Assembly: GCF_000722875.1 (NCBI RefSeq)
Contig: NZ_JFHR01000033.1
Location: 1 to 57,346 of the forward strand
Source: Sphingobium chlorophenolicum
Lineage (GTDB): Bacteria; Pseudomonadota; Alphaproteobacteria; Sphingomonadales; Sphingomonadaceae
DNA: 57,346 nt
Direction of reading: 5' to 3'
A model generated the notes under the pieces. That model did not search any database. It saw only the letters and a list, made by a program, of their open reading frames with translations, and was not told the origin of the DNA. The translations under genes and the position numbers were made by a program. This document shows positions 42,501-45,900 of this stretch, piece by piece (position 1 is the stretch's first letter; each line of letters opens with the position of its first letter).

Positions 42501-42847
42501 TCGTGCCCGTCGCCGCGGCCGAAGCGGATGATGTCCGCACCGCCATTGCCGGCGATCACATCGTCGCCCTTGCCGCCTGCGAAAATCTCTGCCGCGCCGG
42601 TGCCGACCAGCCGGCCGCCCTGATCGTTGCCCTGGCCGCGCCAAAGCGCTTCGAGCGAGGCGAGGGTGGTGCTCGTTCCGTCATCGAACAGGATGCGGTC
42701 GACCGCATGGGTGAGGGCGGTGCCGTTCACCGCATGACGCAGCGTGATCCGGTCAAGTCCGTCGCCGAAGGAGATTTCGGTCTCGCTGAGATCGGGCGAG
42801 AAGGTGACGCGCATGTCCGCGCGCGTATAGCCCTTGATGCGCAGCAC
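15551..42847 (-). CDS. Giant RTX/cadherin-repeat secreted protein, C-terminal ORF
   Basis: This 9098-codon frame is the distal part of the gene that starts at 50886. The nominal GTG at 42847 lies inside a repeat (D-D-V-L-R-I-K-G), has no ribosome binding site, and the same frame continues coding-like to 42949. Order from N to C: about 25 RTX/haemolysin-related units with a NIDO-like insert; 7 cadherin-like repeats; a second RTX block; 11 more cadherin-like repeats, with degenerate CADG repeats after the fifth; 11 CADG repeats enclosing two cadherin-like repeats; a final cadherin-like repeat; a third RTX block; two EF-hand-like calcium modules; and a tail ending QPLDFFA that fits an uncleaved type I secretion signal. 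It would be secreted and fold in external calcium. Adhesion or contact functions are inferred from the repeats. Confidence 0.9.
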   Translation of the reverse strand: MLRIKGYTRADMRVTFSPDLSETEISFGDGLDRITLRHAVNGTALTHAVDRILFDDGTSTTLASLEALWRGQGNDQGGRLVGTGAAEIFAGGKGDDVIAGNGGADIIRFGRGDGHDRIESSTGFDGLAVIEFGAGIALEDVTAKRDADGNIVLLVADGDDQLTLIDPAGDVDGIVAALKFADGRQWKLTDVALSIPQTDGDDRIIIPANATNPGGVEVFGGLGNDRIETGRGADILTGGKGDDLLEGASGADTYYFERGDGQDVILDLEESNPAAIDRVRFGPGIVAADIRFLSVGPVDLVIGIAGTSDRLTIRNFFVTAGTGRDFGIEAIAFADGTSWDLAEIHIRAASGGSGNDAINFGSALDIPTVMRGGRGDDRLAGGLGDTVYIFERGDGHDVISEVSSAASVDTLRFGAGIAASSVVVTASGSDLILRLIGSDDAVTLIGQAGGGARIDRVEFADGSSWTAVELGSRIVSVEAAERLLHPEVSGSNPFADPIFQSSGPGGPNGAQNGVDPRLAPQTFAATAGRDIYRSFVPLVRDSETAVTIDGFATGDAGDVLDVRIAAGLSGDVVARQDGADTIVYFADAGTSTLADARPLFRLRNVSAAALTAGNFNGANFVAALDRTIVGSGGPDVLVGGFGNETLATFHGNDRLVGRAGNDRLEGGSDNDVYAFNLGDGQDVIRDQHSDWSNLYSGGYDAIEFGAGITADMLRFSVTGNTLTIRIAGTEDRITIEGGFRDDRYRIEELRFADGAILSYADVLTRMNLGTAGDDMLLDDAGSSTLSGGAGNDHISGVWGADRLVGGTGNDRLEGGSDNDVYAFNLGDGQDVIRDQHSDWSNLYSGGYDAIEFGPGITADMLRFSVTGNTLIVEIAGTGDRITIEGGFRDDRYRIEELRFADGAILSYADVLTRMNLGTAGDDMLLDDAGSSTLSGGAGNDHISGVWGADRLVGGTGNDRLEGGSDNDIYVFNLGDGQDVIRDQHSDWSNLYSGGYDAIEFGAGITADMLSFAASGGNLIIRIAGTDDQITVEGGLNDDRYRVEELRFADGSILSHADAIARLSSSQGITLDGATGAGGDLIGGDGDDIISTVTPAGLYGGGGNDWLTGSGEADTLVGGTGNDGLSGGDGDDVYRFSAGFGQDEIVEYEGGDGSSGSYNVIMFDETISETDVVIEYDWSQVDVPRLIIRIDGSNDRITISGNPFDAIRQIRFTSGTIWDSEQIGARAIDRWNGINGGEYTLSNAALEDVLTGGSGDDRLYGYELNDQLSGAGGNDYLEGGNGDDILDGGVGNDELYGGTGDDIYRFSAGFGQDRILENSYPDYPAGANVIEFDGTIAATSVRVFFADAGAGYYLAIDGSEDRIYFNAIQYISEVRFADGNIWSSADIGNMVEDPYVPQGDSLLDGAADDDFLYGGGGADTLNGHGGNDELYGNDGDDVLAGGKGDDWLDGGRGNDIYRFARGDGQDAIATNYMDSTFWNEGISNFDVLEFAEGIVAADVRIERSLYSNDLVLVLIGTDERVTIGNGQDDQSGVQEIRFADGTSWSIDDVRNLATNALDVTIYGDFSDDQLTGTADDDRILGFSGNDNLNGAAGNDTLYAGTGNDILTGGSGNDYLSGDEGNDIYQFSAGFGDDIVSNHGEYTDQDIIEFDATIAAADISLEWSADGTSLVLRVAGTTDRLTITDVVYDNPGNRAPAIHFADGTIWARENLAAMASSPPGSSVSGNGVTPAVTGTNFDDRLWGSSLAETLDGGDGDDIVSGGEGADILIGGIGNDTLIGGGGENIYRFSAGFGQDDVHTFAYPWMAPAEAAHIEFDTTILAAEVTVERSVDGFNLILKINSTDDRVTLIGVYNDDYYVPTDVRFADGTVWTHADLLAAAAPAPGQTILGQTSDDVITGTAADEYIEGGGGNDFLSGAAGNDYIYGGAGDDILIGGTGKDEVEGGEGNNIYRFSEGFGQDVVWAYEGAGSTHAIEFDATIGSGDVTVHLPRVVDEGDPVLILKINGSEDRITLYGEANVRFDDGTIWSYADLLAGALPFSGIVIDGLLQGTAGDDYLRSDEAPDKLFGLAGKDEIYGGNGDDELTGGTGDDIMEGGYGNDTYFFSRGFGQDQIFDYVDVDGDTNIIRFDASIAVTDVTVEARPAGEGTWTLILKIVGTEDRITFELYEWAPTYEVHFADGTIWSEQALVGRAVAATGIELKGDRSRDLIGSELDDRIVGDGNPNVLQGRGGNDRIEGQGPSGIVYLSSLPSQLPAEVVTYFGAVENGLINTLGGTAGFGEQALPVSDDRTDYIAIPGTFAEGMISSGGASVTSISVNSNGVVTIGALELGIWAHDVDQRGGSLTPSEGGTSTGANRIWYDFDGVSITITVTWDDVGEYSHGWTPDAFQVQVKVLGNGDFDILYRYEELEWSHPYPSETPYLTVGGNRYSIPAPDGDELLLDTAVGNLGVPGVWAMQIRGGELVTGDSLSGVITDRDDIIIGGAGDDRLYGGGGSDVYRFSHGFGQDIIADRNGWRADGSYEGNIIEFDETIAASDVLVEYRAASPNDLVLRIEGTEDRITIIEGRFGLAYGIAEVRFADGTVWTHADLIARMTAPTGEAITTPPSNDILTGTTADDILNGLSGDDELNGSAGDDVLNGGDDDDLLRGGIGNDSLYGEAGNDILVGGTGADTLRGSFGDDIYRFARGDGQDVISDTGGADRIEFAAGITVGDVEVRREGEAGLILYIRGTDDRIRLDNVMVSPAYAVELVQFADGTSWSHADLLARALLPTSGKDNIVGTAGADTLSGLGGDDVLQGLGGDDQLEGGAGNDSLDGGDGQDVLTGGTGDDALAGGAGHDIYRFNRGDGQDRITETGGLDRIEFGAGITAGDIVVAAQGAADLVLKIAGSEDRLVLTNAMSSTGNRIEEIAFADGTVWGQAELIRRLTTGTPGDDAYTGTVDADELTGQGGNDILTGNGGNDLLSGGAGDDRLDGGAGADQLFGGAGRDRLIGGTGGDRYVFAAGDGQDEIDDQGDATTDRLVIEGYAADRIRFSRTGTAGDDLTIRFSDSSDTIVIRHAFAGSAASTIEEIEIAASGVTMALADVQSLLMQDADVTGTALLGGGGANDALTGGSGDDLLLGGAGADMLSGGAGNDIFGDLSQDSDVDMLTGGSGRDTYRFLPVYDVNENYVADVITDFSAGAGGDIIRLSVSNPNPFENGKLRIAQEGADAVLLVRLDSGADKVMLRLEGVAASALTSDNFGGLPIGVDNSVRIVDGGTASSLSGGPLGDVIHGNGGADVIAGLGGDDQLAGGADNDIIDGGFGNDWLSGGNGQDMLIGGEGQDILSGGAGDDILHGGDLADQRAENDVFDGGEGDDRLFGGSGSDIYHFARGDGRDIIDDLGGSDAIQFGAGIAAADVTVVQIDDLHLELRIANDGGRIRLANGLQAGGGSSVEEIRFVDGSQWNWADVLARAAIGTAGDDRIIAGAMGAPVIGTPLQGLAGNDVLVGSSGSDILVGGTGNDRLEGGAGDDSYVFNHGDGQDNIVDASGFNNLLFGAGIGTADVRVVRGLPTVLLEIVGSGDRIDLGTDASFAMGVQQIRFDDGTIWSSETLAAMALAASGGDDVLIGTAQADSLAGGAGDDRLSGLGGNDTLTGNAGADWLLGGAGNDLYRFAAGDGADRILDADGTTDALEFATGIAASDIRVAQSADGRDLTLGIAGTNDRILIENALTSGRIEQVRFADGTVWTTADLLARVATGAADILTGDDNANILVGGTGTDLVSGRGGDDIYRYARGDGRDTLDDNAASANDTLEISGYELADLHFARLTPESADIVIRLPGDGDEIIIKDGLAGGNLGIERILLADTGVVLSLGEIRAAALAGQQSDGDDWIVGTNGADVLAGGRGNDIIAGGGGADTFIFRVGDGMDRIEGYSPDADILRLEGLNPSDIVRAVRGGPDSLDLILSFANGTDRITLAGALGAGNALTIAFANGTSWNLDAMRARALSDIDGSGGDKAYGFDGNDSFAARAGDDLLAGGAGSDSYAFGRGSGNDTIQDDSTSTATQDNVLIADFSSSEASIARLFRGSETIVISFASSTSDSLTIIDALATDGKGVEKIRFADGVEWTKATMRELVDNRPPTAVDDGYYTLTAGQTILIKATELLRNDLDADGDTIRIVAVDGGANGVATLDAQGNILFTATNGFYGPTSLAYTIGDGRNAFDTANVDIRIRPVATAIEDRGFTVAEDGSLGIRVERLLSNDLDGDRMIVGQVYGAVNGTVSLSSDGNISFTPNANFNGIAEFTYLANTPEGGAATAKVYVTVTPVNDTPVARTDGTIAGTEGIALEIDPLALTANDTDVDGDALHVQSVISNADINVQIDANGMIQVRPRDYFWGNAYFDYVVADPSGATSTARVNLYFTPVNDAPQPVADRIEVTQLGGPILEDNPIVINALAQEVNGTIVPGLLSNDSDPDHDPLTIVAIGATHGGSAQLLANQTILFTPTANFNGDAWFDYRVSDGQGGFAWARATIAYQPVNDRPVTAADHYSAPGLHFLRGTEDVAIEIPITELLKNDRDPEGYTLTFLTDQDSVPTAVHGDVTFTDHGTVIFTPDADFWGEATFYYLVSDPEGLVDDGKVTLWFDNVGDAPPVARPDFVDVLEDVPVTIPISVLLANDTDIDRDPIRFLGFTPDRDLNGTLEYDGQGNIIFTPNANATQSTGFYYRITDDTVEGGIAEGYVDLSIIAMPDDPTAVDDLDFSTPFDVPLVIRISDVLANDFDVDGGPNPAFAGIDAVLDPVALAQGQHVSIGTAEIVDFGGEKFAVIRFNPGYSGEATLQYRVTDPTGLQDTAFIHATVETGYSGILRGTRYVDYLVGNALAELILGLDSDDSVLALGGNDRIETGAGNDVVDAGDGDDIIDGGFGADHITGGADYDTVVFAGSNVGVRADLESRVGQGGTAADDTYVGIEALVGTDFNDQLGGDAAGNRLEGGAGHDLLEGRAGSDTLVGGLGNDILNGGVGADILDGGEGSDTADYFDATDSSPSTEGIHISLANGTASGGDATGDTLISIENVVGTDYDDVIEGDAGANRLEGGRGDDILSGGSGDDVLIGGRGADTLAGGDGVDIADYSLSTEGVTIDLADSMAGGGDALGDVLSGIEIVQGSYHNDIMRGDASDNRLRGSLGADILDGRGGFDTADYSMATEAVAVDLSLGQGLAGEAQGDTLISIEMLLGSVFGDSFIGSAGADTFDGGYGADVLRGGFGSDVYLLGFESDNDQVIEQGSASDIDRVTIKDGALPKDVSLVREGNDLLIELENVGGVLTFDTMRIKDHFLGAETGIEEIAFANGMTWDRAKIEDLARIGRFNAEDDVYLFGVEDEIAIIDPAALLANDATEGVEALQLLSVNGLNGSAASIRPDGKIAFQAAANFNGQAYFEYVVADPYGRESTGRVRVNVAAVNDAPVAVPDTNVAIHGVEDEILRIRLDTILKANDYDIDNDWEDLRIVGITPLYDEAGNKIDPFKFDDSWHEGTNVAGRIAGAYLEILSRPDFNGFAGFNYILEDPSGARSVAPIEFYIDAVNDAPRGSDQLAQSVRFGRTTSISVASLLGTVRDVEGDDFSFVGLHAGADGDSAVNGTASLDAAAGTIAFTPDAEGFATIAFDVIDEHGASATLSYNIRVLPANYAPVAVSDRFTILEDQTIIIDPATLLGNDRDADGDALSFVDVERFATNGKVSINGDGKIVFRARPDFNGNAGFEYSISDGRGGTATGFVAITILPENDGAILRDDLVTGLEDHPLFVIPAEAFGNDIEPEGDVLFFRSAGVLGEISTRYLSADYSVIAKQANGEDLPAWLAFDTASMTFTGSVPQGESLSVSVILKDPQGGNHVRRFSFGEGDNQTLAAGHSVRDNVLAGFTVREPHHSEIAFGADNLGSGVTVMATLANGDPLPAWLVFDAGTLRFSGAPDAGTTAPLDVILSFTKPGENGGAASVFTDSLTIDPSAFGTGIGYDSDIALFDVSNGAFSVSLEGGRPLPGWLAFDLDTMTLSLTGEAPAANADPVRLQLSFTPEAQSLPEGSYSAAKRGFTLEFVIDPAEPLDPAINALLQQSDFFKAQGLFAIDLGSAAAISAKRESEAPLPDWLSFDGAGLAFDGTPPPAYIGALAVRLDVTGNGGTLPSLSIITDVIVDTGFTLVDESAGRFGLQTSGSQINLATPGDFNGSVALTYTTIDEKGGVSQNSGVIIFNVLPTPEKPVAIADNLDTIENQPLTFALMDLIRNDREDDGDYLRVKSVSAAGNGTLVVNDGTMHYGPPAGLAAAGAVWSATLADGSDLPSWMSVDSATGLVTATIPFDLRQNLNIAWAATIGGSSQSANATHLFDGKLVATVTYTPDENWSGDDSFSYVITDDLQGDATGTTTIRVEARSEPPYVGADSFTTLEETAISITPSQLLANDIDVDGDPIRFVGVLNAVNGALSFDGTTIIFTPSADFSGKASFDYVVTDDADGPRTGTVEIDVQSTNHAPTAVADLFETDEDTPFEFTAADLIGNDSDLDGDTVRFVSLEMASDLGRIQRLPGGRYSFVPKENVSGAATFHYVITDGRATSTGTFSFEIAAVNDAPNANADGVGTGNNPQGVFVGDQDMAIVIDLATLLANDRDLEGDSFTIVELFDGDNGTVVMNGTTAVFTPREGYYGNAAFSYRVTDAHGADSVGRVSLTILPEFNIPIAVSDEGFGTLEDTYIDIDPALLLANDYDPEDEPLTFLGFVGTPANATITALDNGQYRITPSANFHGGLILTYAITNASGFPVTATVEIDVLPVNDGPIAVDDTLSLTEDQPLTLFITELLANDIEPDDQALLFNRIVDAHGLTVTANGVGQLVIAPDANFNGAAWFDYEVTDSFGVTDVARVSVSVAAVNDAPVIAALPALRGVEDRPFTATLPAGLVSDVDGDAVLVEVSGVGGSALPAWLSYDRSTRTFTGTPPADFNGTITLEISAADQGTEVRRQFAIVIEPVNDGPVLTQPLADLAGAEDQAFSFALQTNGFADVDGDTLTFSVALADGGPLPAWLSFANGILSGQPPANFNGVLGLRINASDGEYETSDAFDLIITPANDGPTLSAPIADAHLAEDAVIDLLLPAGTFADLDDDMLLLSAELAGGAALPSWLSFANGRFYGQPPADYNGFLDISVTASDGVLSASDSFRLTIDPVNDAPELRHLFGPISVAEDSAIDFTIPTDLFTDVDGDALNYTVTLASGDPLPAWLDFANGRLQGTPPVDFHGALALRIGASDGTLSAATDFNLVIHPGNDAPAVLIPLADISVQEDQAIDIAVPQGAFGDADGDQLTLSARLANGEALPSWLAFDGQRFTGTPPANFNGTLEIDVVASDGALTAASRFELRIAPVNDAPTLVALLPDVARPEDQPIDIALPQGAFADVDGDTLSYTARLANGAPLPSWLAFDGSRFTGTPPANFHGALEVEVSANDGTTSASDIFVLTIDPVNDAPVARDDHIASSEGVALTLTAPQLLANDSDIDGDTLTVAAVFDAINGAATLNGDGSVSFTPASGFNGVASFGYRIADGHGGFAEARTIIHIGAVNNAPEAQAASFSGAEDSVIAGGLIATDIDNSVLTYSLVTGPQHGMVTINATDGSFEYVAAANYNGTDSFVFRASDGSLSSEAVINLTITPVNDAPVVALALANQQGQEDEPIDFTIPSGTFADVDGDTLSLSATLAGGGDLPGWLNFANGRFTGQPPLNYNGALDITVSASDGYLSTSSTFRLTVNPINDQPTLVQILPDVAVAEDLAIDIAISSSIFADIDGDSLTLTAQLANGNALPSWLSFDGARLIGQPPANFNGALDIEIQGSDGALVATDAFRLTINPVNDAPVLLTPLGDAPVAEDHAVNLTLPAGTFADVDGDVLTLSATLANGDPLPAWLSFNSAERRFTGQPPANFHGSFEIKVTASDGAASVSNTFLLDIVSVNDAPALIVPLPDVLWTATGAIDVAIPGGTFADVDQDPLTLTARLANGTALPSWLGFDGSHFTGTPPSGFDGYLDIQLFASDGLLAAADIFRLTIDTVNNAPVVTTPLADRNSPEDSAIDFALPANSFTDSDNAVLTYTAVLVSGAALPSWLTFDAAAQRFTGTPPTNFNGFIDVRVTASDGAQSIFDDFRLTITPVNDAPVAANDSGLTALAGSAIVIDPATLLANDSDVEGSTLSITAVGNAVGGTVALNGQGQVVFTANAGYQGTGGFTYTVSDGSLTATANVSVTVNAGPAWVYGTSGSDSLFGSSNTPNRIDGGAGNDMITGGSADDELIGGDGNDNIYAGSGNDNVSGGDGVDTITGDAGDDQISGGLGADLLYGGSGNDLIDAGDGNDVVTGDGGADTILGGAGDDQLYAGADDDMVDGGAGNDLIIGDGGADILAGGIGDDTIYAGSENDTLSGGDGADKLYGDLGDDLLSGGAGNDLIDGGLGTDTVDYGSATAAWTINLATTTATSGAESDTLYNIENVITGSGDDVITGTLSNNSLSGGDGNDTLNGGAGNDTLNGGAGDDLITGGTGNDAIVGGSGTDTLVLAGLQASYSIQSSGGVLSIVDNQILTDGNDGTDTLTGVERLRFKDGTTVSIVSPIILDLDGNGVTTVSAAASKARYDIDGDGLADDTSWMGAGEGMLFLDRNGDGKLTGAGEFSFVNDVADAASDLVGLRAFDSNKDGKLSPADARFTEFRIWRDKDGDGVAESGETQTLNASGIQSLNLAGTAVDGTFALGEVAVLNKGSFTRTNGTTAQFIDAALTYYSSATSLPDIAPHAQTFNRKASKYRIFFSGGAMQVGPKKGGTDQRSDALGMSNLLTFKNRTYGLLSPIILDLDGDGIEMKSIKKSRASFDMNGDGAADDTGWIGKGDGFLVIDRNNDGRITDMSELSFAAETDNVGSDLQALAALDNNGDKLIDAKDARFNELKVWVDADLDGVTDAGELKTLEALGIKSIGLATQYREGRAKAGENILLGTSNFTRSDGSVGLVGDAALAFKPGATPRTFASMAVSDALVSKLRAASSITADLPAKFSDQTWRQQFMEPTLESPSSISIENGALQQSEVDKMGRILASMIQDMNAFGASSGIESDIGFKREPVQPLDFFA
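15990..16390 (-). other. EF-hand-like calcium module 3
   Basis: The segment encodes IILDLDGDGIEMKS, FDMNGDGAADDTGW, LVIDRNNDGRITDM, ALDNNGDKLIDAKD and WVDADLDGVTDAGEL. It follows module 2 after a short linker and precedes the helical C-terminal tail with the secretion signal. Confidence 0.75.
16680..17080 (-). other. EF-hand-like calcium module 2
   Basis: The segment encodes IILDLDGNGVTTV, YDIDGDGLADDTSW, LFLDRNGDGKLTG, AFDSNKDGKLSPAD and WRDKDGDGVAESGE. It is a paralogue of the module at 47850-48235 and lies directly after the third RTX block. Confidence 0.75.
17050..18110 (-). repeat. Third RTX block, C-terminal
   Basis: Near-continuous GGxGNDxLxGGxGDD nonapeptides, without the haemolysin-related spacer until the end (SYSIQSSGGVLSIVDN). 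This is the calcium-nucleating block expected upstream of a type I secretion signal. Confidence 0.85.
18430..22190 (-). repeat. CADG (dystroglycan-type cadherin-like) repeat block
   Basis: Eleven units of about 95-97 codons (period close to 290 bp) share AEDxAIDxxIPxxxFADVDGD, LPSWLSFDGxRFTGTPPANF and NGxLDIxVxASDG, and end in INPVNDAP. After the sixth unit two cadherin-like repeats interrupt the series. The regularity suggests an extended stalk. Units are diverged rather than identical at DNA level. Confidence 0.8.
22190..26860 (-). repeat. Second cadherin-like repeat block
   Basis: About eleven cadherin-like repeats (units 8-18 of the protein). Between about 24,200 and 25,500 the pattern changes to degenerate repeats carrying LPAWLAFD, LPAWLVFD, LPGWLAFD and LPDWLSFD. 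These look like diverged relatives of the CADG units further downstream. Confidence 0.75.
26870..28340 (-). repeat. Second RTX block
   Basis: RTX nonapeptides alternate with the pattern DTADYSxATxGVxVDLA, GDAxGDTLxSIE and GDAxxNRLEGG, at least four times. It ends with one haemolysin-related unit (EEIAFANGMTWDRAKI). It separates the two cadherin-like blocks. Confidence 0.8.
28350..30490 (-). repeat. First cadherin-like repeat block, seven units
   Basis: Seven repeats of about 95-110 codons share an A-V-x-D-D start, ILxNDxDxDGDxL, a central GxxxFTPxxNFNG and YxVxDxxG, and end in PVNDxPVA. These are bacterial cadherin-like (VCBS/Cadherin_5-type) domains that usually bind calcium between units and form long rods. 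Confidence 0.8.
35450..36130 (-). other. NIDO-like domain inserted in the RTX field
   Basis: The encoded stretch has no RTX repeats. It reads ISVNSNGVVTIGALELGIWA, GTSTGANRIWYDFDGVSITI, VTWDDVGEYSHGWTPDAFQV and GNGDFDILYRYEELEW. This pattern of a Val-rich strand, WDDVGYYS-like centre and GDFDIxxRYEELEW matches the extracellular nidogen-like (NIDO) domain found in some bacterial surface proteins. It is flanked by RTX units on both sides. Confidence 0.65.
39690..40930 (-). repeat. Three tandem 444-bp repeats inside the RTX field
   Basis: The 14-mer CCAATCGCTATGCT recurs at 39887, 40331 and 40775, exactly 444 bases (148 codons) apart. Copies 1 and 2 are almost identical over more than 200 bases (39960-40210 against 40404-40654), far more alike than other units of the same field. 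Copy 3 ends in divergence near 40880-40930. This points to recent duplication or gene conversion. Confidence 0.9.
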
Positions 42848-42930
42848 ATCGTCGGTGCCATTGGCGTCCTGGACGATATCCGCACCGTCGCCGCGGCTGA
42901 AGACATAGCTGTCATTGCCGCCCGCGCCGC

Positions 42931-45900
42931 TCAGATAGTCGTCTCCAACTCTCCGGTCAGCGTTTCGGCCCGGCCCGAGCCGAGGATGACGTCGTCGCCG
43001 CTGCTCGCCTGATCATCGATGAGGCGCTGGAAAAGCGCCGCCGCGCCAAGCGTCTGGCCGTCGGCGAAGAGCAGCTCCGGCACCGCGCCGCCGAGCATCG
43101 CATCGACGAGGATGATCTGGTCGCCGCTTGCAAAGCTGATCGCGACATCGTTGCTGCCACGGCCGAGCGGCCGGATGACAGCATCCGCCACGCCATAGTC
43201 GGCGAACTCGATCGTTGTGCCGGTGACGCCCGAGGGCATTTCGACCCGGTCGATGCCGTCGCCGGCATTGATCCTGATCGTCCCGCCGTTCGCCATGATG
43301 ACGCGGTCATTGCCGCGGCCCGGCTCGACCGCCTCGGTCACGTCGAGATCGCGCAGGTCGATCCGGTCCTGGCCGCTGTTCGGTTGGGCGTCGAGGATGA
43401 GGCCGCGCACATCGTTGAGGCTGAGCGTCTCGCCGTCCGCAAAGAGGAAGGATTCGACCGGCCGCGTCTTGTAACCGCCGAGGATAACGAGCTTGTCGGT
43501 GCCGGTCGCGAGCGAGATGACAAGGTCGCCGTCGACATTGCCGAAGACGACTTCATTCTTGGTGATGCCCGCGCCGAAGACGATCTTGTCGATCCCGCCG
43601 CCGTCGCTGACGGCGTCGTACCCGTCGCCGATGCCGAACTTGTAGCTGTCGTTGCCCGTGCCGCCGTCGAGCAGGTCGGATCCCGCTCCGCCCGAAAGCA
43701 CATCGTCGCGGCCGTTGAAGCCGATGATATTCTCGTCTGCCTCGCCGCCGGTCAGCATCCGGTTGATGAGGTCGTTGCGCGTCAGCACGGTGCCGTCCGC
43801 GAAATGATATTCCTCAAGGCTGGTCGACCCGAGGCCGCCGACGATCCGCACGACGTCCGCGCCATTGCCGAGGTCGATGAAAAGATCGTTGCCGCTGCGG
43901 GTGACGATCAGGTCTTCCTGATGCACCGACGCACCGAAGACGAGACGGTCGATCACGCCCAGTTGGTCGGTCTTCTCGACGATCGTGTCGAAATCGTAGC
44001 CGGCGGTGAAGACATAGCTGTCGCCGGCATTGCCGCCGATCAGCGTGTCGTCGCCCTGACGGCCGTCGAGCGTGTTGGGCACGTTGATGAGCAGGTCGCT
44101 CACCTGGATGATATTGTCGCCGCGGTTGCCGCCTTCGATCTGAAGCTCGGCTTCGATATCACCGGCGGTCAGCACCGTTCCATCGGCGAAGCGGAAGACC
44201 TCGATCGCATCGTCGATGCTGCGGAACTGGTTGCGCACGCGCAGCGTGCTGTCGGGCCGTCCCGTGATCGAGATGAGGAGATCGTCGCCCGACTTGGTGA
44301 AGACGATGTTGCGATCGCCCTGGAAGCGGATATCGGCGCCGAACTCGATGACGTCGTTGACCGGCACCGAGGTGCCTGGACGGTCGTTCCAGCGGGCACG
44401 CGTCCGGCGGTCGACGATGACGTCATGGCCATAGCCGACGTCGAAGAGATAGGTGTCGCCGCCGTCGCCGCCGACCAGCTCGTCGTCGCCGCCGCGCCCG
44501 TCGATGATTTCGCCGAAGTCCGAACCCGTGAGGGTTTCGGCGCCATTGGTCGCTCCGCCCGTGAAGCGGTCGAGGGCGATATCCTCGGGGTTGAGGTCGG
44601 TGAAGGAGACTTCGCGGTCGCCGAAGATGAAGAGTTCGACAGCGGCATGCTGGGCGCCGTCGCGGATATATTGGCCCTCGACGATCAGCTTCTCGCCAGT
44701 TGCGGTGATCGTGAAGACGAGATCCCGCGCGGTGCGCGTGACTGTGATTTCAGAGAAGTTGAGATTTGAGAAAATGACGCGATCGGCGCCGTCCTCGTCA
44801 AAGATCGTGTCGACGCCGCTGCCGACCCCGAAATAATAGGTGTCATTGCCCGACAAGCCTTCGAGGCGGTCGTCGCCCGCGCCGGCATAGAAGACGTCGG
44901 CAATGTTTTCGAAGCCATAGATGACATCATTGCCAGCGGTCTGGCCGACATCGACGAAATGCTGGAGCAGCTTGAGATAGCTCCAGTCGGTGCCGTCGCC
45001 GAAGACGATATTCTCAAGGACATTTACATAGCCGATGAATGGCAGCTCTTCGAGGAAGTCGGTAAGCGTGACCTGGTCGCCGGTGCCCCTGACGCGCAGA
45101 GTAAGCGTGTCGCTCTTGCCGCTGCGCAGATAGTCGAGGTCGCTCCAGCGGATGTCGTCGACGAACTTCAGGACGTCATGCTGCGGCGGATCGAACAGGC
45201 CATGCTTGGGCCCATTGTCCTCGACCACATCATGGCCATAGCCGCGTCCGAAGATATAGGTGTCGTCGCCCTTGCCGCCGCTCAGATAATCGTCGCCCGC
45301 GCCGCCGTCGAGCGTATTGTTGTTGAGGAAGCCGTAGATCGCATCGTCGCCCGCGGTCCTAGCGTTTTTGAGGACCTCTTCTGCGACCTGCGTGAACTCG
45401 AGGTCGGTGCCGTCATCGAAGATGAAACGCTCAACGAGGTTGGGCGAGACATAGTCGAGCCCATCGCCACTTCCGAGGACTTCGGCGAAGAGTCCGAGGC
45501 CCAGCGAGATGCCGCCAAAATAATCCTCGATCTCGATCGAATCGCCGGTCGGATTGCCCTGCGCGTCGAGGATGTCGATGTGGAGCGTGGCGCTGGATCC
45601 GTCGCGCCAAAGCCGCAGGTCGTCGGCCGTGATATTTCCCTTGAAGACAAGAAAATCGACCCCGGCCTTGATCGGCCCGAAGGAAAACCCGCCCCGCTCG
45701 CTGATGACGTCATGGCCGTCGCCGCGCTGGAAGATATAGATATCTCCTCCCAGCCCGCCGGTCAGAACGTCATTGCCCTTGCCGCCCCAAAGGACGTCAG
45801 CCGAACCCGACCCGGCATAGACGTCGCCGGTATCCCGCGGATCAGCGACTTCCATCGACATGCGGAAGCGGTCCCAGATCACGCCGTCGGAAAAGACGAT

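Noticed and set aside
42931..42956. Programmed ribosomal frameshift between the two giant ORFs
   Set aside because: There is no X-XXY-YYZ slippery heptamer and no evident downstream pseudoknot, so a missing base is the simpler explanation.
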